The notes below the pieces were generated by a model, which was not told the origin of the DNA, did not search any database, and saw nothing but the letters and a program-made list of their open reading frames with translations. From NCBI RefSeq assembly GCF_000001735.4, contig NC_003075.7, positions 18,477,001 to 18,541,000 on the forward strand: 64,000 nucleotides of DNA. The letters run 5' to 3'. Made by a program: the position numbers and the translations under genes. Source of the stretch: Arabidopsis thaliana. Its lineage: Eukaryota; Streptophyta; Magnoliopsida; Brassicales; Brassicaceae. This document shows positions 24,785 to 38,602 of the stretch, piece after piece (position 1 is the first letter of the stretch; every line of letters begins with the position of its first letter).

Positions 24785-25233
24785 TTATTTGACTAAGAAT
24801 TTCTACAAAAGGTATTTATATTAAACAACTGGTTTAAAAGGGTGAAGTATACATCTCTCATCATAGCTCGTCGCCTTCTCTTACCGAATATGATCGTCTT
24901 TTTAGTTAAGCTGTCTCAAAAACACTCGGCATAAAATTCAGCTCTTTAAGAAAAAAATTCAGAGGAAAATTAAAAAAAGTGGATATAATAGAGAAAAAGG
25001 TAAAGGAAAGGAATAGTGAGAGAGAGAGAGGGAGAGATGGTCTTCTTGTTTAGAACATGTTGTTTCCAATTATTCTAAGAATGGCGTTTTAGGTAAATGA
25101 TCACAGCTTATTACAGATGGAAGAGAAGCTGACTCAATTTGTGGTTTAGATTTGTCAAAGAGGATCGTGTGGAATCTGAAAGTTTTCAATTTTCACTAAA
25201 AATAGGATTAGAGTTAAAAAGGAGGAAGAAGAA
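24785..25233. other. intergenic / 5' leader region
   Basis: The 449 bases between the tRNA gene and the TLD gene hold a purine-rich (GA) stretch at about 25014-25034 and probably the TLD gene's promoter and leader. No other feature seen. Confidence 0.5.
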
Positions 25234-27275
25234 ATGGGGAAACACAAATCTTTCAGAAGCAAAGCAGTGCACTTTGTCACCGATCTCACCGCTGGTCTTC
25301 TTAATCCCATCTCTGATAAACCCTCCTCCGCTCATCCTCCTCCTCCTCTTCCGGTACCCAAAGTTCTCATCTTTTTGTGTGTTTTGTGTTGACCCAATCC
25401 CACAATTATTCTTAAAAAGGGTTCTTCTGGATTAAAGTCTTTATCTCTGTTCTTGACTCTGGGAATTTCTGGTTTTTCTTGGCTTTTGTGTTTATGCTTA
25501 GTTGTTTCAGGATTTTGAGTGTTTCTAGGTGGGAGTTTCAATTTGTGTGATCATTTAATGAGAGCTCTTGTTAATTTTCAATTGTTTTTTTCTTAATTAG
25601 GATGAGGAAGATGAGTCTAAGAGAAATCAGCTAGAGTCTACAACTGCAGAGCAGCCTAAGGATTTGGTTGACGAACCAGACACTTCTTCTTTCTCTGCAT
25701 TCCTTGGTTCACTGTTATCTTCAGATCCCAAAGACAAAAGGAAGGATCAGGATCCAGAGGACGAAGAAGACGAGGAAGAAGACGAAGAAGAAGATTCTGA
25801 GGCAGAAACAAGCGATACATCATCATCATCTGCCAATCCTACTAGAACTATGAAGGAGACTACTAGTGGTGGTGCTGCAAAGAAGAGTTTTTTGTCCAAG
25901 TACAAACAGCATTTTAGGAATTTTTACCAGGCTGTTAAGTTTCCCGGGGTCAAGGAGCGAAAGGGAAATTCTGATGTGATACCAGATGATGAGGAGACTG
26001 AATATTATGATGGCTTAGAGATGAAGCCGATGCAGAATAATAATGTCAAAGAGGAAGTGACAGTAGTAGTGCAAGCAATTATACCTGAAATTTCAGAACC
26101 CTCTTTGCTTTTATCGGAGCAGTCTAGACGCTCCCTTTATACTTCACTTCCTGCGCTTGTTCAAGGGAGGAAATGGATATTGCTTTATAGGTGAGACAAC
26201 ACATTCAAAGCATTTCGAGCTGATTATAAATCTTAAGAATGGTTTATTTCATATATTCTATCTGTGTGTGTGTGTGATCATTTTTCTGAAATCTTGCAAT
26301 TTTCTAGTACATGGAGGCATGGTATATCACTATCCACGCTATACAGGAAAAGCCTTCTCTGGCCAGGTCTTAGCCTACTGGTAAAATGAAATTCTTGTTC
26401 TGATTCAAATTGTAAAAGTGTGAACCTTTTGTTGAGCTTTATGGAAACTGCCGGTGTTTCAGGTTGTTGGAGACAGAAAAGGTTCGGTTTTTGGTGGTCT
26501 TGTTGAGGCACCTTTGATACCAACTGATAAAAAGTATCAGGTTTGGTTCTAAAGATCCAATCTTTGTATATAGATTCCATCTATCCAGTTTTCTTTCTTT
26601 TCACTGTAATTAACATTCTTTTGTGTTGGGTTGTTTTGGCAGGGAACCAACAGTACCTTTGTTTTCACAAATAAATCAGGACAACCCACAATATACCGTC
26701 CCACAGGTATTTATTATGCATTACTTGGATACATAGAACTTGTTGGGAGTTGTTTCATTATTCACCTGTAATTATGGATCAGGCGCAAATCGGTTCTACA
26801 CTTTATGCTCCAAGGAATTCCTAGCTCTGGGCGGTGGTGGACGGTTTGCTCTCTATCTAGACAGTGAGCTGTAAGATTTCCTTACCAAATCTCTTAAAAT
26901 CATATTTGCATTTTTATTATATTGCAAGATTGCGACAGACAACAAGGCATTTTTCCTCAAATCGATTGATCCATTGTGTTCTTATAGGCTAAGCGGATCG
27001 AGCGCTTACTCAGAGACGTATGGGAACTCTTGTCTCGCAGACTCTCAGGACTTTGATGTTAAGGAAGTGGAGGTAGTTAAATTTCATCCCTCTCCTTGAA
27101 AAATAAAAGCTTTATATTTCAATATTTTGCAACACCTTTTAACTGAAACAAGCAAACAAACACACCATTGGTTGATTGATTGTTGCAGCTATGGGGATTT
27201 GTGTATGGCTCAAAGTATGATGAGATTCTAGCTCACAGCAAAACAATGGAGCCTGGTCTTTGCAGATGGTCATGA
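25234..27275 (+). CDS. TLD-domain protein
   Basis: Eight exons (25234-25353, 25601-26190, 26308-26380, 26463-26540, 26643-26706, 26783-26870, 26988-27072, 27189-27275) encode 394 residues, phases consistent. Residues 1-40 are basic. Residues 60-115 are acidic/Ser-rich (DEEDEEEDEEEDS-like). A conserved block follows (about 123-145, FLSKYKQHFRNFY). The C-terminal TLD domain spans about 175-394, with WRHGISLSTLYRKS, GDRKGSVFGG, YTLCSKEFLALGGGG and ELWGFVYGS. TLD proteins are linked to oxidative-stress protection and V-ATPase binding in other eukaryotes; the plant role is not known to me. I recall it as At4g39870. Confidence 0.92.
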
Positions 27276-27600
27276 TCATTATAAAGAAAACCCAAATGAA
27301 TTCAACTGAGATTCGTCTTTTTGTTGTTGTTGTTGTTGTTGTTGTATAAATCTGTAGTAAAAGAAATCTTGTTGTCTTGTAACTTGGCTAAAATCACATA
27401 TATGTTACTCTCTCTCACTTGTAATGATGATTTTGAAATAACAAAATAAAACCACCTATTAGGCTCATTCGGCCCATTAAGGCCCATTAAAGCATATGTG
27501 TGTGTGAAGAGGGATTAATTTTAGTGGGGAAGAATCAAAGAAGAAAAACCCTTGCTACTGCTTTTCATTTCTGACCTAAAAGCTCAGCTCCGATTTGAAA
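27276..27600 (+). promoter_or_regulatory. short promoter with paired GGCCCA (site II) elements
   Basis: Between the TLD gene and the uL23 gene, two GGCCCATTAA copies lie in tandem at 27471-27490, with a related TTCGGCCCA just before. Such site II elements (bound by TCP factors) are typical of plant genes for ribosomal and mitochondrial proteins, which fits the downstream gene. A (TTG)n run at about 27320-27344 lies in the 3' UTR of the TLD gene. Confidence 0.7.
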
Positions 27601-28137
27601 ATGGGGAGTAGATTGGGAGGACGAGTGGTTCATTTCGCGAATCTTCCGATTAAGCTTCTGATGCCTGCGAAGCTGACCAACATTCACGAATTCGCGTTGA
27701 AAACGATTCCTTCCGCGTCCAAGATCGAGATCAAGCGAGTCCTGGAGTCGCTCTACGGATTCGATGTGGAGAAGGTGAATACTTTAAACATGGATGGGAA
27801 GAAGAAGAAGCGTGGTGGTTTGTTGATAGCGAAAGCTGATTACAAGAAGGCTTACGTCACGCTACGTAGTCCATTGTCGATTTCTAGGGATTTGTTTCCG
27901 GTGAAGTATATCGAGGAAGATAGGAAGAGTAAAGTGAAAGGATCTAGCTTTGTTGAGGAAGAAGATGATAAGAAGAGTCATTGGCTTGATCGTAAGGAGA
28001 AGAGGGAGATTGGTGGTTATGGTAAAGGTAAAGGTCGTCGAGGTGGTGAAAGGGCTAACTCTCCGACGAGAGGTGGTGCTGCGGCGGCGGGGACGGCCAA
28101 GTTTCCATGGAGCAACATGAGATTTGTTGGTAAGTAG
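27601..28137 (+). CDS. mitochondrial ribosomal protein uL23-like
   Basis: Intronless, 178 residues. Residues 1-100 match the ribosomal L23/L15e fold: LGGRVVHFANLPIKLLMP, a segment IHEFALKTIPSASKIEIKRVLESLYGF, then VEKVNT, a lysine-rich loop (GKKKKRGG) and KKAYVTLR. The C-terminal tail is basic and Gly-rich (GYGKGKGRRGGERANSP). The family binds near the polypeptide exit of the large subunit. I recall it as At4g39880, the mitochondrial uL23 protein. Start: ATG at 27601. The site II promoter elements just upstream agree with the role. Confidence 0.92.
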   Translation: MGSRLGGRVVHFANLPIKLLMPAKLTNIHEFALKTIPSASKIEIKRVLESLYGFDVEKVNTLNMDGKKKKRGGLLIAKADYKKAYVTLRSPLSISRDLFPVKYIEEDRKSKVKGSSFVEEEDDKKSHWLDRKEKREIGGYGKGKGRRGGERANSPTRGGAAAAGTAKFPWSNMRFVGK

Positions 28138-30459
<2,322 letters not shown>

Positions 30460-30623
30460 TTCAAAAATACATAATTCCAAAACTTGTGAAGCAAACAAAA
30501 GGGATCACGTTAGTTTTGTGGTTTTCATCTTATTAACTGACACAGAATATAAAACATCAAAGAGAAAAGGATTACTATTTTTACACATGTGAATCTTTTG
30601 CCTTGTTCTGTATTTGATCTGTT

Positions 30624-31127
30624 TTAGACATTGACGGTAGCAGAATACAAAACCTTATTCTGATCACCACCAAATGAACCAAAGGGAGAAGGATCAACTG
30701 TGGTGACAGCTTCCTTCCACTCAATTGTACCCCAAATCTCACCTTTCGAACGAAATCTCGGCACACCAAACATCCAATCTCTCATCATCATCATTACGCT
30801 CAAGCCAGAAGAGAACAATGTTCACACCAAAACTGTTCACTTGACTGATATTCTTAGAGCCTCCAAACCTTTAACTATCTTCCATTCTGATTCCTCAGAC
30901 TCTTGCCAAAACACTCACCGGAAGCTCATATCGGTACCGTATAACAACAATTCCTCAACTACACAATAACTCAAAAGATGTGGCCTATTCGTTCTTCCCC
31001 ATTTACCATCACTGGGAGAGTAATAAACACTTCCTTCAAACCATTTCACTCCGTAAACCTTGTCTTCCTTAACAAGGCTTCCATTGGCGTTTGTTTTGGC
31101 CACTACGATTATCGGCGGGAAGGTTTT
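30624..31127 (-). pseudogene. F-box/kelch-repeat gene, C-terminal pseudogene
   Basis: Minus-strand frames show, in order: PPIIVVAKTNANG, VYGVKWFEGSVYYSPSDGKWG, FWQESEESEWKIVKGLEAL, NIVLFWLERNDDDERLDVWC, AEISFER, then EIWGTIEWKEAV and a C-terminus ending KVLYSATVNV with a stop at 30624. The order and the EIWG..EW motif fit the end of Arabidopsis F-box/kelch proteins. The frame is broken: a stop follows DMSFR, and the NIVLFW..FER and GEIWG segments lie in different frames. No F-box was found. F-box/kelch clusters occur nearby on this chromosome arm (from memory), so it is probably a local degraded copy. Confidence 0.75.
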
Positions 31128-31568
31128 GTTGTTTCTTCTCTTCTTGGAAAACGAAAAACGTTATCCTTTATTTGTTCTTCTCTTGTTTTACTTTTTTATT
31201 GAGCCTTCAAACATTCGTTAGTGTTATCAACTCAATGAAACTTGTAACACAACAAGTTGATTAGTGAATTAGTTTGTGCTTACTCATCTCAGACATTAAC
31301 ATATAATACTTGTTAAATACTTTTGAAGATTCGTATTATCTTTGTATATATTTGTATACTAAAGAGAATAGTAACGATAATCACGATGCTAAGCACTCTT
31401 GATTCTACTTTTTTAACCTCTTGTTTGGTTACACGTTAATTAGGCATTTGCAAGAGCAAGTGTTATTTTATCAACATTTTGAAACTTGGAACAAAAGACA
31501 AGTTTGGGGAAGAGATTCTAAACAGCGAGACAACGAAGGAGAGAAAAGGCCAAAAGAGATGCTACAGT
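31128..31568. other. intergenic region
   Basis: AT-rich DNA between the F-box/kelch remnant and the 3' end of the tail-anchored protein gene, including the likely 3' UTR of the latter. Nothing else seen. Confidence 0.5.
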
Positions 31569-33289
31569 TTACATGTGATTGAAGCTGTTGTTGTTGTTGT
31601 CTCCGTTTTGCTTCACTCTCAGTGTCAGGTAGATCAATATCAATGTTCCCACACTTGATCTGCAATCCAAGACTTTTTAAAGTTAATACTGAATGCATCG
31701 TTAGTATAGATTTATACGAATTAAGTACGTAGAGGAAGGATAGTTACAAGATGGAGAATAGGATGACGATTTTCCTTGAATCAAATGAAGCGGCACGCTT
31801 GTATCTTCTCCACCTGTTTGTTGGTGCATCGTGGCATCGTTCGGAGAGAGCTTTATCTGCAACAGAAATTTTCTTAAGATTCAGTGCATAAACACAACAG
31901 ACAAATCTTAAAATTATGCAACTTCAGTGAAATTATATCGTTATCTTACCAGTGCTCAAACTTGCTTGTCTCTGTAATACCTTTTGCATATGCTGTGAAA
32001 GATATCATAGTAACCACATAAGAAGAGTCAGACATTTGGATTTCATCTTTTTGATATGGACCAAGCAAAACTAGCATATGTTGTCGTTGTGAGATAGAAA
32101 GAACTTACTACACTCTCGGATTTCATACTTGCAACAACTTCGTCATGAGATGTCACAGTCTCACCACCATTCCCTTTCTCGACGTTTATGTCCACAACGC
32201 ATGATTGATAGGAATCAGTGCCTCCCAGTAGCACATTGATGCGGTTCTGCGTTTTCTGACAATTCAGTTGCGCATCGATCAACATCTGATTTTTAGATGG
32301 AAGCAGAGCCTTGACGAAGCTCAGGAGAGTAAAGTGCGAGGTACATTGTGGGATTGTATTTCCTTCATCAGGTAAGACTGAGATAGTACACACGTCTTGG
32401 ACCTATTACAAATGGAAGAGTTTGAAGGACTCATTATAGAACACCCACAATGCTACTTGTGAAGATCTATATAGTTCTTAGATGCAGCAACGATCTATTA
32501 ATTAACATATCATCCCTCTTCCATAAAGTAAGGACTTGTAAAGTAATAAAGAACACACCAGTGAAGTATCGATGTCACGGTCTTCTTTTAAAGGAAATGC
32601 AGCCTCCTTGACAAGAAGTGGGAAAACATCTGCATCGCAAAAAACGGAAGATCAGTTTACTCATTAGCATAATATTTCATTTGATCATGATACACTGATT
32701 TAGAAGAGCATAATCCTTATTTAGCTTCTACCAATGGCGCTATGTTTGCCAGTATCTCCGAAAGTCGACTTAGGTAGCTTGAAGCTTGGATACTTAAGTG
32801 GTGCATTCCCATCAGCAACACTTGCGAATTGCTGCTTCCCCTGTAGATATATATACACATCAGAAGCCCTTGAGTCAAAAAATCAACACCATGGAAAGAT
32901 CACAAAGAGTTGACCAAACAGTAACACTGTTACAACTTGTTGAGTCACTTAGACTCAAAATTTGTAAACATAAAGTGATCATTTACTATTTCATCTTCTC
33001 ATAAGTAAGAAAGTGACGACTAGACTAAAACAGTGTCCAAGATTAGTAAAATTCCTAAAAATAGTCTTCTCTCATGATTCATCCTAAGAAATGAAATGGC
33101 CAAATGCAGGATGATTTGAATCTATTAGTGGAAAATAAAAGCTTCCAGAATCGAACCCCAAGTCTCTCATCTTCTTCTCATTATTCCCAAATCGAAGAAG
33201 ATTCGATTCCAAATCCCCAAATCGATTGTGAAACAACAACAGTAGAGGGAAGAAGTAATGAAACTAACCTCATCGAAGAAATCACTCAT
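31569..33289 (-). CDS. hypothetical protein with a C-terminal membrane anchor
   Basis: Rebuilt on the minus strand as seven exons: 33269-33289, 32732-32840, 32559-32629, 32109-32402, 31950-31992, 31748-31856 and 31569-31659. They total 738 bases, 245 residues plus stop, with every junction in phase. I recall the locus as At4g39900, of unknown function. The N-terminal 60 residues are hydrophilic (KYPSFKLPKSTFG). The middle holds possible coiled-coil sequence (MLIDAQLNCQKTQNRINVLL, about 118-137). A single hydrophobic helix lies at about 208-228 (VILFSILLSSVGTLILIYL), leaving a 17-residue polar tail. That topology is that of a tail-anchored protein. The exon model is mine; exon 1 has only seven codons. 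Confidence 0.7.
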
Positions 33290-33478
33290 TGCAGAGAGAA
33301 TCGTGAACCAACGATGGAGGAAAGAAGAAGCGATTCTCAAAAGAGGAAGAAGACGCGGAAGCTTGAAGACTCGTCGTATAGTGTTGTAGTTGTACAACAA
33401 CAATGCATGTAGAGAGTGTTTTGAATCGGAAGCTTCCGCGTGACGGCAGATTCAGAGAGAAAGTGAAGAAGAAGAAGT

Positions 33479-33482
<4 letters not shown>

Positions 33483-33557
<75 letters not shown>
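33483..33557. repeat. (GA)n microsatellite, about 37 units
   Basis: An uninterrupted AG run. On the transcribed (minus) strand it is (CT)n, 194-268 bases upstream of the ATG at 33289, so it lies in the 5' leader or core promoter. It generates long spurious Ser/Leu ORFs. Confidence 0.97.
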
Positions 33558-33560
<3 letters not shown>

Positions 33561-34362
33561 GGAAGACGCTCTCTTCTCCTGTGATGGCTTCTCCTTCATC
33601 TGATTGCGACATCAATTCACGGGATAACGACAAATCCTCATTCTTCGTCCTCCCTTAAATTACCAATCTACCCTTTTACTTTTTCTATTATCTCCTCGAT
33701 CATGTTACTAATTAAACTTGATTAGTTAGGGATTTCATAATTTTTTAATTATTACTACATATGGGATCATCATCAACATAATGACATTTACTGACAAATA
33801 AATGCATGTCTGTAGATTTCTGCTGTTTGATACTACTATACTATCAGTCATAATTACAATTTACTATTTATGAGCTGTCTACTACCTTTTTGTAATGCAC
33901 AAAAACACATCATTTTTTATTTTATTTTTGGAGGAAACAATATGATAAATGGTATATACAAGAATCAACAGACCATATAAAATCCACCCATGCACTTCCT
34001 TTTTTCTTTTTTGCTAAATTGTGTAAATGTCATATGCATTTAATTCTCCCGTGCCATTGCCAGCTTTTTATTGTTTATTGACTCACTCTTTCTTAACTAA
34101 ATAAAATATATATATATATAAAAAGAAATATGGCATAGTTTTTGAAGTAGTACTACTCAGCTAATCTTAATAACTCTTGAATCTGTAAAAATCACAAAAT
34201 CAAAACATTTATGTATGAGAAAAAGGCACATACAGAGCTCACGGGCCTCTGTCTGTATCTTCTTCGTCAACTTCTCCCGTGATCTTTCCTTTTGAGTTTT
34301 GTCTCTTTGTTTCTTTCTTTTTTAACTTTATTCTCACCACCACTACGTGATTATCGCTGGGC

Positions 34363-34476
34363 CTAATTTCTTTATCAGCCCAATTTTTCTTAATGGGTCG
34401 TATCAGACTTTATATTTATTCCATCATACTGACTGATACGGCCCATTAAGAACAATTGGGCTGATAAAGAAATTAG
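34363..34476. repeat. 44-bp near-perfect inverted repeat (hairpin)
   Basis: The left arm 34363-34406 (ctaatttctttatcagccca...) and right arm 34433-34476 pair with about 2 mismatches, separated by a 26-base AT-rich loop. It could be a small MITE or a hairpin-RNA source. It contains two GGCCCA/TGGGTC-type motifs and TGATACGG words like those in the element at 40136-41905. Confidence 0.85.
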
Positions 34477-34857
34477 TCAACAACAATTTCGTACTCTGAC
34501 TCTCTTTTGTTGTGATAAGACGACATTAACACTAAACAACTAATTCAACAACACAATTGTAGCCAAAGTAATTCAACATATTGTAACCTTCTTCCTTTGC
34601 TAAAGATACAAAGACAAGGAGTTATTTGCCATAAACTGTACATGGCCTTTTTCAAAGTATACAAATTCCAGTTAAAACTTCCAATTTTAAAACTCACCAA
34701 ATATCTTTGGGAGAGAGACACAGAGAAAGAACAAAAACCAAAAAAAAAAAAAAGTTACTGTCAATTGAGTTTGACTTTTAAGACAAACATATACCATTAC
34801 TAATAATAGTTAAGAGAAAAAAAACGAAGAAAGTCCTTCTTTCTGCTTTCTCAGCTT

Positions 34858-37139
34858 TCACTTGGTCGGTCCAAGGCTCTCATAGAACAGGATGTAACCA
34901 TGGTCAGTATTGCTCGAATACTCCTGAGACGATCCAAAGAATGTTTGAACAGCTGATTCTTCAATCATCTCAACATTCTCATCATCAAAGAAGAGCCAAT
35001 GGTTATGGCTTTTCACAAGGCTTACGTAATGACCATGGTTGGGTCCACTTCCCACATGAACCACCACTGCAAACAGAGAGTACTCCACGTCTGCGTATGG
35101 TTCCACTGTGTTGCTCAGTTTTAGCTCCAAAGGGAAGACAACTCTATAGGAGAGCTTCTTGTAGCGGCCTAGCTGTTCGATGTATTTGAATCGTTTTAGA
35201 TGAATCACTAGGATGTGTGGTGGCTTCTTGATCTTCATCCGCTTTTGTGCTTCTTGTAAGCTGCAAATATAAACATTCAATAATCAGGCTTCACTCCCAT
35301 GGCGCCTAACAAAGTCTAACACTGTGGAGCGCTTATTGAAGGATTAAGAGGGAGCTTAAAGACCAGTTTTCAGTTTCAGCTACTATAAAGGAAAGGTGAG
35401 GAATTGATATTTGAACCAACATTTTACCTGCAGCATTTGTCACAAAAGAATTTGTCTTCAGCGTGAAGCGTCTCTGTGGAGCTGAAGTTTTTCAAACAGC
35501 TAGTTATCGAACTGTTCTGTTCGATATCAAGGCTTAGGTCTAGGAATGTTTCGTCTCTTGCTGTCACTGTTTCACATCGCAGACACCTTGTCTCGTTGGT
35601 AAGTATGCCCTGTGTACATACCCCGAATTTAAAATAAGCCAAAAATAGCACAACATAGTCGCACCTTATAAGGAGAAGTGAACCTTTTCATTAGAAACAA
35701 CTGACCTGAAAAATATTGTGCACCCATGTAACAATAGGCTCCTTGTGCACAACACCATTTGCCTGAGGAACTTTCAGTCCATTTGCTATCTTCTCGGGAG
35801 ATGATGATGACGAGGTTTCATGTTCAGTTTTTGTAGCTTTTGCCTCTTTCTCCAGTATGTCAACAACTTCATTCAGCAAATAATTCAGGAATTCATGTGC
35901 ATCCTACATGAGATAAGAAACGTAAAATCAATCAAATGTTAATTGCTTATCTCGCATCTTCTGTAAAATAGCTCCCGAAAAGATGGGGAGATTTGCAAAG
36001 ATCACCTGGTGCATATAACTCCGAAACAGCTCATTTTGTTTCTTCAACCTCTGTACAAATCGCTTAGGCGCAATAACACCTGTTTTCTTCTTCTGGGAAC
36101 TTATCTACAGAATGAATAACTATGATCAGACTTATGATTACACCCTCTCTTTTTTTTCCACAGAATGACTAGCATACAATTATCTAAATGATGATGACAA
36201 GATATGATATACTAGGCACTTCATCAAGCACATTTAGTATCTCGAAGATATTTAACTATGTACACAATAATATCAAGTTCATGTAATGCCAAAAAAAACA
36301 TTGACTTGTGCCTATAAATAATTGATTAAATCCACTTATGATGTCAAGTGAGAAATCAAGTAAACCAACCTCAAGAGAAATATTGTCAGAGAATACAAGA
36401 TTGGTCACTTGAGTTAAGACAGTATGGAAGACCTCGAAAGGGTAGATAAAAATTAAACTCTCAAAAGGAAAAGAAAGCCAAAGATCACAAATACCTGCGA
36501 AAACAAGTCTGCCAGGCAGGTCATAAGATTCTCTTCAGCATCGGCCACGCTTTTATTACTGGTATAGTATTCGAGCAGTTGTTCACGGAAAGGAACACAG
36601 AAATAAAGAGCCTGCACAAGGGAGAGAGATTCAATACACATTTTGACTATTTCAGTTGAAGAAGAATCGATCACTAGCCAATGATAAAGGTCTTTCTCCA
36701 GTCCAGAGAACTTATTCATATACATAGCACACAGAGATATCGAAAAATCAATAGAGCTGATACACAATTGCAATTGCACACATGATTTACATTAAGTATT
36801 AACCTCCTTGAGTAAATCTATCTACACACTCCATCCAATTCGAAAGAGCTAATGATTCGAGAAATATCAATGCAACCAAATCAAATTTAACCTATTGAAA
36901 CGAATTTGAAATCAAACGCTTTAAAAACACACACTAATTCAACAAAATCCAGAAGAAATCGTCGCGATGGGGAATCAAAGAGGCAGTGAAAGCAAAGGAA
37001 AGAGAGAAAGGAGCAAGGGGACCTGCAAAACGCTGTTACAGTAGCAAGTGTTGCCGAAATTCTCGAATCCAAAGTAGCGTTCACCTTCGGGGAACTGGTC
37101 GCCGAGAGCTTTCTCGAGTTTGGAGCCCGCGGCGCCCAT
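34858..37139 (-). CDS. UBP3: ubiquitin-specific protease UBP3
   Basis: Six exons on the minus strand (37023-37139, 36495-36611, 36006-36104, 35706-35903, 35428-35609, 34858-35260) encode 371 residues, all in phase. It is a cysteine protease that removes ubiquitin from proteins. The Cys box is [13 protein letters not shown] (catalytic C32). The His box is [10 protein letters not shown] (H315), followed by the FFDDENV Asp region near 329-335. CLRC and CDKC pairs form the zinc-binding fingers. The N-terminus MGAAGS is a possible myristoylation site. Arabidopsis UBP3 and its close relative UBP4 are needed for pollen development (knowledge, not sequence). UBP3 rather than UBP4 is chosen from remembered locus order. 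Confidence 0.95.
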
Positions 37140-38212
37140 TAGCCCTAGAACTAGCTTCCGTATCACCGTTTTTTCTGATCCTGACTCGGAGATTCTCTCA
37201 AAGGTCCTCTTCTTAGCCTCTGCGATTGGTTCGATTCGATCGGAGAATTCAGATTTCCAACGAGCCTCAGAGAAGAGAAGAGAAGAGGATCGATTATTTT
37301 ACTATTAAACTTTTTCTCTTCTTTTCTGTCCAAAGCGACGAAGCAACGAAGGAAGATGTGGATTTGATTATCAAAAACTATTTGAGTCAAAATTGCAACT
37401 TACTCCTCCAAATTTTGTAAACTTTACGACATTTAACTTTTAGTTTTTGAAACTTATTTTATATACCTAACCCAAGTCATGCATTGCAAATTCTCTGATT
37501 CACCTTACTTCGTCTTTTTGATAGTTTAAACTTAATACATACTCTTGACAACAACAACAAAAAACTTAATACATACTATGTTGTGCCCAAAAACAAAAAC
37601 AAAAAGAACTTATTCTAAAAAAAAATTAGTTTTAATATCACATAAATTTCATATTATAAAAATTATCTTTACATCCTAAAATTTTATAACTTAATTATAT
37701 GGTATAAAAATTTTATCTCTATTAATTAATATTACATATAGTGAAGTATCATTACTTTTATTTTTATCACCTAAAAGGCCATAACTTAATTATATGGTAT
37801 GAAATTTTATCTTTATTAATACTTTTGATATTTTGAAACAAAAATAAAATAAATATGGTATTCCATTCCTTAATGTACAACTTGATTAAATATATTCAGT
37901 CCATCTTTTATTTTCATTTTCACTTATATAATCAAGTTATTATTTTGACCAATCCATGTTTAATCTCTTGGTGATATATTTCCTTACATATAATTATTTT
38001 CTACCAAATTTACTATATGACATATTATATTTTACCAAATTACTTCTTAGTCAAATTTTCTATAAGAATAAGTTGGTTCAGTGTATATATTTTGATTTTG
38101 GTTGGATTTTGTGTCACCAATTATCTATATAAAAACTCATTAGATCTCAACACAAAACATAAGAAAATATTTTACAACAATACATTATACATTAGAACAA
38201 TACTTCAAAAAA
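37140..38212. other. intergenic region between divergent genes
   Basis: UBP3 leader and promoter (to about 37310), then very AT-rich DNA. A direct repeat of about 40 bp occurs at 37686-37726 and 37781-37820 (ataacttaattatatggtat...). TATATAAAA at 38126-38134 is a good TATA box for the defensin-like gene. Confidence 0.6.
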
Positions 38213-38602
38213 ATGGCCAAGATCAAATCTTTAGATGTTATTACTGTCGCAATAATTTTGTTGTTGGTGATTGCAGGTTAATCAAGCACTCTTATTTTTC
38301 TCATTTTCAAAATACGTTCTTAGATATAATCATGTATATTATATTTTAAAGCTTACAATTCCTTTGGTTTTATACATTACATTTCTTTTTAATTAGTACT
38401 TTTTATTATTTTTGTAGATCAAGCAACTGCAATTACTGTTCAAGCCGATTGTATTGGACCGTGCAATGACGATTGCCAGCAGCTTTGCAAGTCGAAAGGT
38501 TACACAGACTGGACTTGTGCATCATTTAGAACCAAGTCGAGTTGTTGTTGCAAACCACCGAGACATCAAATCTTTGAACAAAATGCTCAATTGAACAACT
38601 AA
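38213..38602 (+). CDS. defensin-like (DEFL) cysteine-rich secreted peptide
   Basis: Two exons, 38213-38276 and 38418-38602, encode 82 residues; the intron sits near the end of the signal peptide, as is usual for DEFL genes. Signal peptide about 1-26 (VAIILLLVIADQATA). The mature part has eight Cys at 33, 37, 41, 45, 55, 64, 65 and 66, with a CCC cluster, and a basic/polar C-terminal tail of about 15 residues. Such peptides act in defence or in cell-cell signalling, often in reproductive tissue; which applies here is unknown. No long ORF covers it because of the intron. Confidence 0.85.

Larger units (their letters stand above)
33290..34857. other. intergenic region between two minus-strand genes
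   Basis: Holds the leader and promoter of the tail-anchored protein gene (including the long GA microsatellite), AT-rich DNA, a 44-bp inverted repeat at 34363-34476, and the 3' UTR of UBP3. No gene supported. Confidence 0.6.

Noticed and set aside
33282-33633. Two minus-strand ORFs of about 100 codons rich in Ser-Leu
   Set aside because: They are translations of the (GA)n microsatellite and have no other support.
37686-37820. Pair of ~40-bp AT-rich direct repeats treated as a mobile element
   Set aside because: No inverted ends or target duplication; most likely simple local duplication in AT-rich DNA.
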